Part shown: positions 33,320 through 41,791 of the stretch, in pieces
Numbering within the stretch: the first letter of the stretch is position 1
Layout: every line of letters starts with the position of its first letter
Source: Ilumatobacteraceae bacterium
GTDB lineage: Bacteria; Actinomycetota; Acidimicrobiia; Acidimicrobiales; Ilumatobacteraceae
Length of the DNA: 64,000 nt
Assembly (NCBI GenBank): GCA_025463305.1
Contig: JAOBWK010000105.1
Span: 62,001 to 126,000 of the forward strand
Reading direction: 5' to 3'
Made by a program: the position numbers and the translations under genes
Notes under the pieces: generated by a model
What the model saw: only the letters and a program-made list of their open reading frames with translations
Told to the model about the DNA's origin: nothing
The model's database searches: none

Positions 33320-34354
33320 TCAATGATGGTGCTGGTGGGCCGCTGAGGCGGTGATGGTGGGGAGGTCGTCGATCGCGCACCACGGCCCGCTGGCCGAGCA
33401 CGATTCGCACTCCAGCTCGAGGGTGATGTGCGAGATCGAGAAGCGGGGGCCGATCGTGGTCTTCACCGCGCTGCCGACGACCTGGGCTTCCTCGAGCGTC
33501 GGATGGCCGCTGAGCACGACGTGCGCGGACAGGGCGCGGATGTCGCTCGACAGGCTCCACACGTGCAGATCATGGGCCTGCTCCACGCCGGGCACGGCCA
33601 TGATCGCGGCCGACACCTCGCCGACGTCGATGCCCTCGGGGGTGGACTCCAGCAGCACGTCGGTGGCCTCGCGCAGCAGCTTCCACGCCTGCCAAGCGAT
33701 GAGCAGGCCGATCGCCAGCGAGACGGACGGATCGAGCCAGTAGGCGCCGCCGGTGAGCAGGATGATGGTGCCGGCCGCGGCGACGCCGACCGAGGCCGCG
33801 GTGTCGCCGATGAGGTGCAGCATCGCCGAGCGCATGTTCAGGTCCGAGCCCTCGTCGGTCTTGCTGCCGCCGCCGTGACCATGGCCGGCATGGCTTTCGC
33901 GCACGGCCAGCGCGGCGAGCAGGTTGGCCACAGCGGCGATGGCGGCGACGATGACGATGATGCCGCCGCGCACCGGCGCAGGATGCAACAGCCGCTCGAT
34001 GCCTTCGTAGACGATCCACGCCGTGACCACGAGGATGCTGGCCGCGTTGCCGAGCGCAGCGAGGATCGTGGCGCGGTGGTAGCCGAACGAGTGCTGACCG
34101 GTGGGGCGCCGGCGGGCCCAGCGCACCGCGACGAGCGAGGCCAGCACGGCGGCGACGTCGGTGAGGTTGTGGCCCGCATCGGCGATCAACCCGAGCGACT
34201 TGGCCACCACGCCGAACCCGATCTGGGCGACCACGATGACGACGTTGAGGCCGAGCGCGAACATCAGCCGGCGCTCGCGCCGTGCGCTGGTCGGGTCCGG
34301 CGCCACTGGTTGATCGTGGAGCGCTGTCTCGTGCGGATGCTGGTGATCGGTCAT
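33320..34354 (-). CDS. Cation diffusion facilitator (zinc/cadmium/cobalt exporter)
   Basis: 344 residues, six helices. Metal-site motifs DAGHNLTD (helix 2) and HLIGDTAAS (helix 5) give the HxxxD pairs typical of Zn-transporting CDF proteins. A His-rich loop HAGHGHGGG lies between helices 4 and 5, and both termini are His-rich (MTDHQHPHETALHD and AHQHHH). The C-terminal cytoplasmic domain has the usual VHDLHVW-type segment (AHDLHVWSL). It exports divalent metal in exchange for protons. It converges with LysR. No metalloregulator is beside it. Confidence 0.92.
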   Translation of the reverse strand: MTDHQHPHETALHDQPVAPDPTSARRERRLMFALGLNVVIVVAQIGFGVVAKSLGLIADAGHNLTDVAAVLASLVAVRWARRRPTGQHSFGYHRATILAALGNAASILVVTAWIVYEGIERLLHPAPVRGGIIVIVAAIAAVANLLAALAVRESHAGHGHGGGSKTDEGSDLNMRSAMLHLIGDTAASVGVAAAGTIILLTGGAYWLDPSVSLAIGLLIAWQAWKLLREATDVLLESTPEGIDVGEVSAAIMAVPGVEQAHDLHVWSLSSDIRALSAHVVLSGHPTLEEAQVVGSAVKTTIGPRFSISHITLELECESCSASGPWCAIDDLPTITASAAHQHHH

Positions 34355-34429
34355 GGTCCTGCGGCCGAGTGTACCGAGCCGGTCATCGAGCCCCCGTCAG
34401 ACGAGCCCGGCCGCAGGTGACGGAAGCGG

Positions 34430-36061
34430 TCAGTCGACCGCACCCTCCAGGACGAAGTCGTTGTCGCGATCGCCGGGCTCGTCGTCGAGCAGGGCGGGTG
34501 GAACGGCGGGAACATGGCGGGGCGCCCAGGCGTAGACGATGACGGCGCCGACGATGGCCATCGCCGCACCGACCCAGAGCGAGAGCACCCAGCCGTGGAC
34601 GAAGGCATCCTTCGCGGCGAGCAGCACCCGGGGACCCCGGTCGCCGAGGCTGCCGACCACCGTGTAGGCGCCACCGATGCCCTCCTTGACCGCGTTGGCG
34701 GCCTCGACCGGCAGGCCGTTCGTGGCGCCGGCGACGTTGGACTGGTAGCCGCTGTTGAGCACCGAGCCGAGCAGGGCGATGCCGAGGGCGCCGCCGACCT
34801 CGCGGACGGTGTCGTTGAGCGCCGAGGCGACGCCCTGCTTGTCCTCGGGCAACGAGCTCGTGATGGCGGTGGTGCCGGGGGTCATCGACAGGCCCATGCC
34901 GATGCCGACGAGCAGGAGGCCGGGCAGAACTGACAGGTAGCCGCCATCGACGCTGCCGAACAGCGCCATCTGGACGAGGCCGCCGCCGACGAACAGCGAG
35001 CCGGCCGTCAGCAGGGCGCGGACGCCGTAGCGATCGGCGAGCTTGGGCGAGATGGTGGACAGCGGCATCATCATCGCCGCCATCGGCAGCAGGCTCACCG
35101 CACCGCGCACTGCCGAGAAGCCGAGCACGGCCTGCAGGAACTGGACGATGACGAGGAACAGCGCCGACATCACGGCGAACGTGATCATCAGGCCGAGCGA
35201 ACCGGCGGCGAGCATGCGGTTGCGGAACACCGTCAGGTCGAGCAGCGGCACCTCCTGGCGCAGCTCCCAGCGGACGAAGGCGATCGCGGCGACGACGCCG
35301 ATGACCATCCCGGCGATGGTGGTGGGATCGCTCCAGCCGACTTCGGGACCCTGGTGGATGCCGAGCACGATGCCGCCGACGGCGAGCACGGAGAAGATCG
35401 AGCCACCGAGGTCGAACCGGGCGGTGATGTGGTCCTTCGAGTTCGGCACGAACTTCAGCGTCATCGCCAGTGCGGCGATGGCCAGCACGGTCGGGCCGGC
35501 GAACAGCCACGGCCAGGTGAAGTTGTCGACGAGCACGGCCGAGCCGACGAGGCCGAGGATGCCACCGGCACCGGCGAAGCCGGCCCAGACGCCGACGGCC
35601 CGGCCGCGCTCCTCGGCGGGGAAGCTCGACGTGATGACCGAGAGGGTGACCGGCATGATCATCGCGGCGGCGGCGCCGGCGGCGATGCGGGCGATGATCA
35701 ACATCGTCGGCGAGCTCGATGCGGCGGCGGCGATGTTGGCCACCGAGAACAGCACGAGGCCGCCGGAGAGCACGTGTCGGCGGCCCCAGCGGTCGCCGAT
35801 GGCGCCGATCGCGAGGAGCAGCGCGGCGAGGGCGACGGTGTAGCCGTTGATGACCCAGAGCAGCTGGCTCTGGGTGGCGCCGAGATCCGAGGCCAGCTGC
35901 TGCTGGGCGACGTTCAGCCCGGAGACCGAGGCGATGACGGCCACAAGGGCGGTGCACATCGCGACGAGGATCAGCTGCCGGCGCTTGGGTTCGGTGACGA
36001 CGGCCTCGGCCTCGCCGTGTTCGGCGAGCGAGTCGCCCGGTGTTGGTGTTGCGTGCGCCAT
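34430..36061 (-). CDS. DHA2-family MFS drug exporter
   Basis: 543 residues, 14 hydrophobic helices. LVAVIASVSGLNVAQQQLASDLGATQSQLLWVINGYTVALAALLLAIGAIGDRWGRR is the DHA2 signature and GVASALNDTVREVGGALGIALLGS the conserved helix-13 region. It would export drugs or toxic metabolites. ATG 36061 is chosen over an open upstream frame that crosses the TetR promoter. It is divergent from a TetR gene with a 29-base operator-like palindrome between them, the standard layout of a self-regulated efflux pair. Confidence 0.9.
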   Translation of the reverse strand: MAHATPTPGDSLAEHGEAEAVVTEPKRRQLILVAMCTALVAVIASVSGLNVAQQQLASDLGATQSQLLWVINGYTVALAALLLAIGAIGDRWGRRHVLSGGLVLFSVANIAAAASSSPTMLIIARIAAGAAAAMIMPVTLSVITSSFPAEERGRAVGVWAGFAGAGGILGLVGSAVLVDNFTWPWLFAGPTVLAIAALAMTLKFVPNSKDHITARFDLGGSIFSVLAVGGIVLGIHQGPEVGWSDPTTIAGMVIGVVAAIAFVRWELRQEVPLLDLTVFRNRMLAAGSLGLMITFAVMSALFLVIVQFLQAVLGFSAVRGAVSLLPMAAMMMPLSTISPKLADRYGVRALLTAGSLFVGGGLVQMALFGSVDGGYLSVLPGLLLVGIGMGLSMTPGTTAITSSLPEDKQGVASALNDTVREVGGALGIALLGSVLNSGYQSNVAGATNGLPVEAANAVKEGIGGAYTVVGSLGDRGPRVLLAAKDAFVHGWVLSLWVGAAMAIVGAVIVYAWAPRHVPAVPPALLDDEPGDRDNDFVLEGAVD

Positions 36062-36120
36062 GAGGTCACGTCCGATCTGGATCGCTGGGTCGAGTCGGCG
36101 GGTGGTCGGCTCGGTGGGAG

Positions 36121-36149
36121 TAACGCTACGATACGGTATCGTTGCGTTA
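36121..36149. promoter_or_regulatory. TetR operator palindrome overlapping the tetR start
   Basis: The inner arms ACGATAC/GTATCGT flank one central G, and the outer arms TAACGC/GCGTTA add a further match on each side of single mismatched bases. In total 26 of 29 positions are symmetric. Its last base is the A of the TetR ATG (36149). TATCGT at 36137-36142, six bases before that ATG, is a good leaderless -10 within the palindrome, and the other strand also offers TATCGT toward the exporter. Confidence 0.75.
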
Positions 36150-36784
36150 TGGACAACGACCATCCCGTGAACTCGATGCGACAAGCGTCACCACTACGCT
36201 CCAGAGCCGTGGTCGATGCGCGCGTGGTCCGGTCGCAGGAGTCGTTGCTCAACGCCGCGCGCCAGCTGCTGGTCGAGGGCGGGCCGGCGGCGATCACCGT
36301 CGACGCGGTCGCGGCCCGATCGGGTGTGGCCAAGTCCACCCTGTACCGGCACTGGGAGACCCGCGACGAACTCGTGCTCGCCGTGTTCCAGTCGTTGGCG
36401 CCGCCGGTCATCGAGCCCGACCCATCGCTGTCCGCCGCCGACGCGCTGCGTGCGTTCGGACGCCAGCTCGCGGCCGTCGCCGGCGATCCGGAGTGGCAGT
36501 GCATGATGCCGGCGCTGCTCTCGCTCAAGCTCCACCAGGACGACTACGCGATGATCCAGGCGCAGATGCAGGACGAGCAGCGTGGGGTGATCAACCGCCT
36601 CCTCCAGCGCTGCGTGGACGAGGGCCTGCTCCGTCAGGACGCCACCAGCGACACGTCGTTCACGATGCTGGTCGGCCCGTTCCTGATGGCCTCACTGACG
36701 GGCGGCATCCCGATCGACGACGTGTTCGCCGACACCGTCACCGACCACTTCGTCCAGGGCCACCGGGTCCAGATCTCCGCCTGA
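36149..36784 (+). CDS. TetR-family regulator of the adjacent exporter
   Basis: 211 residues. N-terminal HTH about 30-75 (AARQLLVEGGPAAITVDAVAARSGVAKSTLYRHWETRDELVLAVF) and an all-helical ligand domain with a C-terminal TetR_C-like region. It likely represses itself and the divergent DHA2 exporter by binding 36121-36149, and lets go when a drug-like ligand binds. The start codon lies at the operator edge; the mRNA is probably leaderless. Confidence 0.9.
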   Translation: MDNDHPVNSMRQASPLRSRAVVDARVVRSQESLLNAARQLLVEGGPAAITVDAVAARSGVAKSTLYRHWETRDELVLAVFQSLAPPVIEPDPSLSAADALRAFGRQLAAVAGDPEWQCMMPALLSLKLHQDDYAMIQAQMQDEQRGVINRLLQRCVDEGLLRQDATSDTSFTMLVGPFLMASLTGGIPIDDVFADTVTDHFVQGHRVQISA

Positions 36785-36810
36785 CGTCTCGGCGCCGCCG
36801 GCCCGAGCCC

Positions 36811-37785
36811 TCAGGCGCTGGCGATCTCGGCGCTCGTCTGGAACGAGCCGAGCGCGGGCTTCGTCGGCGTCCAGCCGGGCCGCCCGAAGACGTGGCCGAG
36901 CTTGTGGCGGAGACCCTTCGCCGACTTCACGTCGCGGACGATCTGCGCGTACTCGTGGTAGGCGATGCGCACCGGGTTGTACGTCGAGATGTTCTTGGTG
37001 AGGCCGTACTTGAGCCGGCGGACCTCGGGCTCGAACGTGCCGAACAGTCGGTCCCAGACGATGAGGATGCCGCCGTAGTTCTTGTCGAGGTACTGCTGGT
37101 TCGCGCCGTGGTGAGCGCGGTGGTGCGACGGCGTGTTGAACACCAGCTCGATCGGCTTCGGCAGCCGGTCGATGGCCTCGGTGTGGATCCAGTACTGGTA
37201 GAGCAGGTTGAGCTGGCCGGCGCGCATCGTCACCTTGGCCGGGAACCCCAGCAGCGGCATCGGCGCGAACACCCATGCCATCGACAGGCTCGACCACGGC
37301 TGGCGCAGCGCCGTCGACAGGTTGTAGCGCTCGCTGGAGTGATGGCTGACGTGGTTCGCCCACAGCACGCGGATCTCGTGCATCCAGCGATGGTTCCAGT
37401 AGTAGAGGAGGTCCCACAGCACCATCGCGCCGAGCAATGAGTGCTTGCGCGAGCCGATGTTGCTGATCCGCCGCTTGAACATCGTGTGGTCGAGCTTCTC
37501 CAGCAGGGTCGCGGTCGCGAACGTCATCGCCACGCTGCCGACGAGCATCGTCAGGCTCGCCGCAGTGTCCTTGCGTTCGTACCCAAGGGGCACGAGCGGA
37601 TCGGGTGGCAGCTGGCGGCCGGACAACGTCTCGAGGTCCGCGTCGGCGAGGTCGCCGAGCACCCGCATTGATTGACCGCGCTTGCGGCGGCGGCGCAGCA
37701 CCGCACCTTCGGCGAGCATCGTCACGATGAACAGCGGCACCGACGCCTGATCGATGACGTCGAGCTTCTTCAGCGATGCGGCCAT
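36811..37785 (-). CDS. Sterol desaturase/fatty acid hydroxylase superfamily protein
   Basis: 324 residues with several membrane helices and the His boxes HRWMH, HVSHH and HRAHH that bind the diiron centre (consensus HxxxH, HxxHH, HxxHH). It inserts oxygen or a double bond in a lipid or sterol-like acyl chain using O2 and electrons from a partner. TAGCAT six bases before ATG 37785 indicates a leaderless mRNA. It converges with the TetR gene. No ferredoxin or reductase is next to it. Confidence 0.85.
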   Translation of the reverse strand: MAASLKKLDVIDQASVPLFIVTMLAEGAVLRRRRKRGQSMRVLGDLADADLETLSGRQLPPDPLVPLGYERKDTAASLTMLVGSVAMTFATATLLEKLDHTMFKRRISNIGSRKHSLLGAMVLWDLLYYWNHRWMHEIRVLWANHVSHHSSERYNLSTALRQPWSSLSMAWVFAPMPLLGFPAKVTMRAGQLNLLYQYWIHTEAIDRLPKPIELVFNTPSHHRAHHGANQQYLDKNYGGILIVWDRLFGTFEPEVRRLKYGLTKNISTYNPVRIAYHEYAQIVRDVKSAKGLRHKLGHVFGRPGWTPTKPALGSFQTSAEIASA

Positions 37786-37791
37786 GGGCGA

Positions 37792-37797
37792 ATGCTA
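37792..37797 (-). promoter_or_regulatory. Putative -10 of the fatty acid hydroxylase gene
   Basis: TAGCAT on the minus strand, six bases before ATG 37785; leaderless layout. Confidence 0.42.
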
Positions 37798-37811
37798 CGA
37801 CCGGCGAGCGG

Positions 37812-38279
37812 TCAGTGGGTCAGCGCGAGACGACGGTCCGCGGCGTCGAGTGGCACCACCCGGCCGCTCGGGTCCGGCCACTCGAACACCATCGCCTCGT
37901 CCTGCCCGAGCGCGTGCCACTGCGCGAGGGCCGCGTGCAGCGCCACCGTCACCGGGGTGATCTCGCCGTTCGCCCACGCGCTCGTGTGCAGCCCGGCGAA
38001 CTGCTCGGAGGCGTTCAGCTCGGCGCGGTGCTGCACGATCACGGCCCGTCCCGGCTTGGTCCGCCGCTGGCCCGTGCTCTTGTAGGTGGCGCCCTGGGCG
38101 AGGAGACCCCAAAAGCCCAGCCGGTAGCCGCCCGCACACTCGATGACGAACTGGGTGAGGTCGTGCGGCAGCCCGTTGCCGTAGCCCATGACCGCACCGG
38201 GGACGCGCCGCTTGCCGATGTGCGCCGTCCACGCGCAGATCCGTTTGCGCTCGTGGGCCCGGAAGAAGACGACCTGCAT
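37812..38279 (-). CDS. Conserved actinobacterial protein of unknown function
   Basis: 155 residues, soluble, no signal peptide. It starts MQVVFFRAHERKRICAWTAH and carries GNGLPHDLTQFVIE and GATYKSTGQRRTKPGRAVI. The look is familiar from uncharacterised mycobacterial and actinobacterial proteins, but I cannot name a domain. The many Arg, His and Lys near the N-terminus and the Gly-His-rich centre could be a nucleic-acid or phosphate site; that is a guess. It has a leaderless-type promoter (TACGGT) with a palindrome over its -35 region. Confidence 0.65.
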   Translation of the reverse strand: MQVVFFRAHERKRICAWTAHIGKRRVPGAVMGYGNGLPHDLTQFVIECAGGYRLGFWGLLAQGATYKSTGQRRTKPGRAVIVQHRAELNASEQFAGLHTSAWANGEITPVTVALHAALAQWHALGQDEAMVFEWPDPSGRVVPLDAADRRLALTH

Positions 38280-38286
38280 ACGCCCG

Positions 38287-38318
38287 ACCGTACTGGCGCG
38301 TGCGGCTCGGCCGAGCCG
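38287..38318 (-). promoter_or_regulatory. Putative promoter with 16-bp palindrome for the unknown 155-residue gene
   Basis: TACGGT (minus strand, 38287-38292) lies seven bases before ATG 38279. A perfect palindrome CGGCTCGG-CCGAGCCG (38303-38318) covers the expected -35. It could be an operator, or a hairpin at the 3' end of the preceding lipoprotein gene, whose stop is only 12 bases away. Confidence 0.4.
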
Positions 38319-38330
38319 GCATTTTCCGGG

Positions 38331-38963
38331 TCACGCAGGGAGCGTGATCGTGCTGATGCTGCCGTTCGTGGCGACGTCATTCGTGTAGGCGATGGTGGCC
38401 GTGGCGGACACGGTGGATCCGTCCGGCAGCGTGACCGTCACGGTCGGGATGGATGTGTAGCCGTGCCCGGGGTCGGTGACGTTGATCGCGGTGACCGTGC
38501 CGTCGACCACCGTCGCGGTGGCGGTCGCGGCCTCGTGGTCCCACGTCTGCCCGGCGCTGGCGAGGTACCGGTACGTGTTGGAGGCCGCGTCGAGCGCGTC
38601 GTTGGTGACGCCGTACGGGCCGAGCACGGCGAGCAGCGCCTGCTTGTTCAGCTTCACCTGGGCATCGACGGGCGCCGCACCCTTGGCCGGCGTGACGCCG
38701 CTGAAGGCCTCGCGGAACACTTCCGGCGCCACCCCGAGCAGCGATGCGACGAGCACGACGGGGCGGCCGTTGTCGCGGGTGTCGGTGTCGTACCCGCCGG
38801 TGATCGAGACGTCGACGGTGGTGCTGACGGCGGCGGGCGGGTTGGCGAGCGAGGCGACGGTCGCCGCGGAGGATGCGCCGCCGGCGCTGCATGCCGCGAA
38901 GGACAGCGAGGCGAAGGCGAGGGCGGGGATGCGGTAGGTGAGCGTGCTGTTCATGCGAGGCAT
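38331..38963 (-). CDS. Putative secreted lipoprotein of unknown function
   Basis: 210 residues. The N-terminus has a hydrophobic signal ending in FAAC with Cys25 as the likely lipidated residue. The rest is Ala/Thr/Val-rich and beta-like. Near the C-terminus VTDPGHGYTSIPTVTVTLPDGSTVSATATI matches a GYxxxPTV beta repeat seen in bacterial surface proteins. No catalytic motif is visible. Transcribed toward the 155-residue gene; a second in-frame ATG three codons in (38954) could be the real start. Confidence 0.6.
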   Translation of the reverse strand: MPRMNSTLTYRIPALAFASLSFAACSAGGASSAATVASLANPPAAVSTTVDVSITGGYDTDTRDNGRPVVLVASLLGVAPEVFREAFSGVTPAKGAAPVDAQVKLNKQALLAVLGPYGVTNDALDAASNTYRYLASAGQTWDHEAATATATVVDGTVTAINVTDPGHGYTSIPTVTVTLPDGSTVSATATIAYTNDVATNGSISTITLPA

Positions 38964-39047
38964 CGTGAGCGTGGCCGGTAAGCGGTTCGTCCGAGCCCGG
39001 TAAGAGTTCGCATCGACCGAACCGGCTGACCGCCGGCACGTGCTTCG

Positions 39048-39899
39048 TCAGCCGCCCTGGAAGTCGGGCGTCTCCCAGATCCGCTGGGCGAGGTAGCCCT
39101 GGACGGCGGCGATGTAGCCGTCGGCCGCCGAGGTGTGCCAGCGACCGGAGAACCACACGCCGAGGCAGCCCCACTGATCACCCGCCGCGTACGGCGAACC
39201 CCGCTCCACGGTGTTCAGCCAGGTCAGATCGCCCTCGTAGCAGCTGCGCCACACGGCGTAGGTGTAGTCGAGGTTGTACGCCGATGAGCGCACCGCGTTC
39301 TCGTCGGCGAACGCCTCGCCGTGGTACTGGTAGCGGACCTGGCCGAGGCCGACGGACTCCGGGCACGGCCCCGACGACGTGCGCACGGCCGGATCGCAGA
39401 TCGACTGGTCGCTGGTGAGGTCGCCGCCGGTGTCCTGGCGCCACCACGACTCCTTGGCGATCTGGGCGCGCACGATGTCCTCGTCGATGCCCCACTTGCA
39501 CGCGACCCACTCGATGATCTCGTCGGTGGTGCCGGTGAAGTCGCCGGTCACTCGCGGGTAGCCGGTGGTCGTCCCGATGCCGGGGGTGTGGTTCGCCGTC
39601 GTGTTCTCCGTTCGGCGTTCGGCCATCGGGCGAACGGCGGCCGCGCACTGCGCGTCGGTCGGCAGCGTCGCGCCCGGAGGCACGGTGGTGAAGTGCGCGC
39701 TCGTGATCGTCGGCGGCGTGACGCGCACGGCGAGCGCGGTGGCCGTCGCGCCGGGTGCGCGGATGCTGGTGATCACATCTGCGGCGAGCGCCGGGCCGCC
39801 GGCCGTCGCCGTCGTGATCGCCGTCGTGATCAGCGCGAGGCCGGTGATCAGGGCGAGCCGGCGGGCGGTGCGGGGACGACCTCCGGACCGGCTGGGCAT
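39048..39899 (-). CDS. Secreted lysozyme-like (transglycosylase SLT-type) protein
   Basis: 283 residues. The N-terminal signal region has a basic stretch then ALITGLALITTAITTATAGGPALA. The folded domain (about 115-283) carries EDIVRAQIAKESWWRQ with the Glu expected of lytic transglycosylases, then PESVGLGQVRYQYHGEAF, like the GLMQ motif of SLT enzymes, and several Cys that could form disulfides. It would cut peptidoglycan outside the cell. TACGGT six bases before ATG 39899 gives it its own promoter within the end of the preceding gene. The active site is inferred from motif resemblance only. Confidence 0.68.
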   Translation of the reverse strand: MPSRSGGRPRTARRLALITGLALITTAITTATAGGPALAADVITSIRAPGATATALAVRVTPPTITSAHFTTVPPGATLPTDAQCAAAVRPMAERRTENTTANHTPGIGTTTGYPRVTGDFTGTTDEIIEWVACKWGIDEDIVRAQIAKESWWRQDTGGDLTSDQSICDPAVRTSSGPCPESVGLGQVRYQYHGEAFADENAVRSSAYNLDYTYAVWRSCYEGDLTWLNTVERGSPYAAGDQWGCLGVWFSGRWHTSAADGYIAAVQGYLAQRIWETPDFQGG

Positions 39900-39905
39900 C
39901 ACCAG

Positions 39906-39923
39906 ACCGTAGTGCTCACTACG
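39906..39923 (-). promoter_or_regulatory. Putative -10 and short palindrome before the lysozyme-like gene
   Basis: TACGGT (39906-39911, minus) six bases before ATG 39899, overlapped by the palindrome CGTAGTG-CT-CACTACG (39908-39923). The palindrome also covers the stop codon of the upstream gene. Possible operator. Confidence 0.35.
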
Positions 39924-40554
39924 CGACGGGCGGGTCCAGGCGCAGGTAGAGGTCGGCGAGCTGATCGCCCCAGGTGTGGTCGCGGCCCTCGACCTCGTGC
40001 TCGATGACTGCGCCGGTCGTGTACCAGTCGAACATCGTCTGCCCGGACAGCTGGCCGCGCTGGGTGTGGATGCAGATCGCCTCGTCGGGGATGTCGGGCG
40101 CGAGCTCCTGGTGCACGACGAGCTGCATGATCTCGTTCGGCGTCGGGTCCTTCGGCGCGGTGGCGAGGTAGCCGGCGGCCTGGGCGGCGAACACCATCCG
40201 GTCGTATGCGCCGGGCGGCGCGGCCTCGGCGCTGCGCCACAGCGCGTAGACGATCGCGGGCGCGTTCGGGTCGGCGAGGCCGACGTCTTCGGCGGCGATG
40301 ACGCGCAGCCGGTTCCACAGCATGTCCTCGTGCTCCGCGTCGGTGCGGGCCAACTCGAGCGCGGCGCGGATGCTCTGCTCCAGCCGGCCACGACGGACGT
40401 GCTTGTGCAGCGCAGAACGCACCTCGTCGGTGGGCAGCCCGTGCATCGTGACGCGGTCGACGAACGGATCGGTGGAGTAGTGGGGGATCGGCCGGGTCCA
40501 CTCGCCCGCACCGGGCGCGGAGCCGTCGCCATCGGGGATCAGCTGCTCAGGCAT
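39919..40554 (-). CDS. Protein resembling the C-terminal domain of RarA/MgsA
   Basis: 211 residues, soluble and helical. The segment DMLWNRLRVIAAEDVGLADPNAPAIVYALWRSAE closely recalls the C-terminal helical domain of RarA (MgsA, WRNIP1), where a similar SEDVGLADP stretch is conserved, followed by AAQAAGYLATAPKDPTPNEI, also like RarA. No Walker A or B motif is present, so it is a stand-alone domain with unknown role. Its start lies inside the end of the P450 gene (8-base overlap), which suggests co-expression with that enzyme. Confidence 0.55.
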   Translation of the reverse strand: MPEQLIPDGDGSAPGAGEWTRPIPHYSTDPFVDRVTMHGLPTDEVRSALHKHVRRGRLEQSIRAALELARTDAEHEDMLWNRLRVIAAEDVGLADPNAPAIVYALWRSAEAAPPGAYDRMVFAAQAAGYLATAPKDPTPNEIMQLVVHQELAPDIPDEAICIHTQRGQLSGQTMFDWYTTGAVIEHEVEGRDHTWGDQLADLYLRLDPPVA

Positions 40555-41719
40555 CGACGGCCTCGAGCTGCAGCGACCGGACGTGGCCGGACGCGGTGAT
40601 GCTCATGTCGCTGTCGACCACCCGCGCCGACGGCCATCTCGTGGTGAGCCCTGCGACCATCTCCTGGACCTCCATCTTGCCGAGCGCGGCGCCCAGGCAG
40701 TAGTGCCGCCCGGCGCCGAAGGCGAGCTGGGCCTTGGCCGGCTTGCGGGCGACGTCGAGCCGATGCGGATCTGCGAACACTGCCGGATCGCGGTGCGCCG
40801 CGGCGACGCGGACGGTGACGTACGTGCCCGCCTCGATCGGCCGGCCGAGCAGCTCGGTGTCGGTGGTGGCGTACTTGATCGTGTGGCGGATGCCGGGTTC
40901 GAAGCGGCCGCACTCCTCGGCGGCGTTGGCCAGCAGCGTCGGATCGTCGTGCAGCACGCGCCACTGGGCCGGGTGGGCGGCGAGGCTGTGCAGCGCGAGC
41001 CCAGTGGTGTTCGCGGTGTTGTCGACCGACGCGCTGAGCAGCTCCTCCAACAGGTACAGCGCGTCGTCGGCGCTGATCGCGCCGTCGGCCTCCGCCACGG
41101 CGAGGATCGACGCGAGGTCGTCGGCGGGCTCGGCCCGCTTCGCGTCGAGCAGCCACCGGGTGTACTCGAGCAGCTCGCCCTTCGCCGTGCGCACCGGTTC
41201 CACCATCCACGGCTCGGCGGTGAACACCAGCAGCAGCGCCTTCGACCACTCGGCCAGCTTCTCGGCGTCGGCCAGGTCGGCGCCGACCATCCAGCAGAAC
41301 AGCGCGCTCGGCACGCGGTCGGCGAGACCGGACATCACCTCGATCGACGACGTCTCGTCGCCGACCAACGACGACACCAGCTCGCGGGTGCGGGTGCGCA
41401 GCTGATCGATCCGGCGCGCCGTGAACCACGGGCTGACCGCCCGGCGCAGGCGCTGGTGGTCCACGCCCTCGCTGTCGGTGAGGGTGTGCCCGTCGACGCC
41501 CCACAGATGGCCGAAGCCCTTGTCCTCGAGCAACCAGTCGATGCCGGGCACGAGCGCCGGATCGTGGAACGCCGCGTCGCACGAGTCGTACGAGATCAGC
41601 GACACGCCGATGGCATCGGGCACCAGCCAGTCCTGGGCCCGGAGGCGGTCGAAGACCGGATGCGGATCGGCGAGGAAGGCGTCGTCGGCAGTGTCCAGGA
41701 AGCGCACCGGGACGAGCAT
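40547..41719 (-). CDS. Cytochrome P450
   Basis: 390 residues, soluble class I bacterial P450. The heme cysteine is in FGAGRHYCLGAALGKME. The K-helix ExxR appears in EECGRFEPG. The I-helix reads SASVDNTANTTG, a variant of the usual AGxDT. It oxidises a hydrophobic substrate with electrons from a ferredoxin that is not encoded here. ATG 41719 is chosen from the conserved N-terminal start position; GTG 41725 is possible. It overlaps the RarA-C-like gene and diverges from a cupin gene across 72 bases. Confidence 0.92.
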   Translation of the reverse strand: MLVPVRFLDTADDAFLADPHPVFDRLRAQDWLVPDAIGVSLISYDSCDAAFHDPALVPGIDWLLEDKGFGHLWGVDGHTLTDSEGVDHQRLRRAVSPWFTARRIDQLRTRTRELVSSLVGDETSSIEVMSGLADRVPSALFCWMVGADLADAEKLAEWSKALLLVFTAEPWMVEPVRTAKGELLEYTRWLLDAKRAEPADDLASILAVAEADGAISADDALYLLEELLSASVDNTANTTGLALHSLAAHPAQWRVLHDDPTLLANAAEECGRFEPGIRHTIKYATTDTELLGRPIEAGTYVTVRVAAAHRDPAVFADPHRLDVARKPAKAQLAFGAGRHYCLGAALGKMEVQEMVAGLTTRWPSARVVDSDMSITASGHVRSLQLEAVDA

Positions 41720-41791
41720 ACGAACCGCCCTCGCGAGCTGGCGGGCCGTTCGGTTACGTGTGCGTGAACCGTTCCGTGGCAACGTGAGCCG

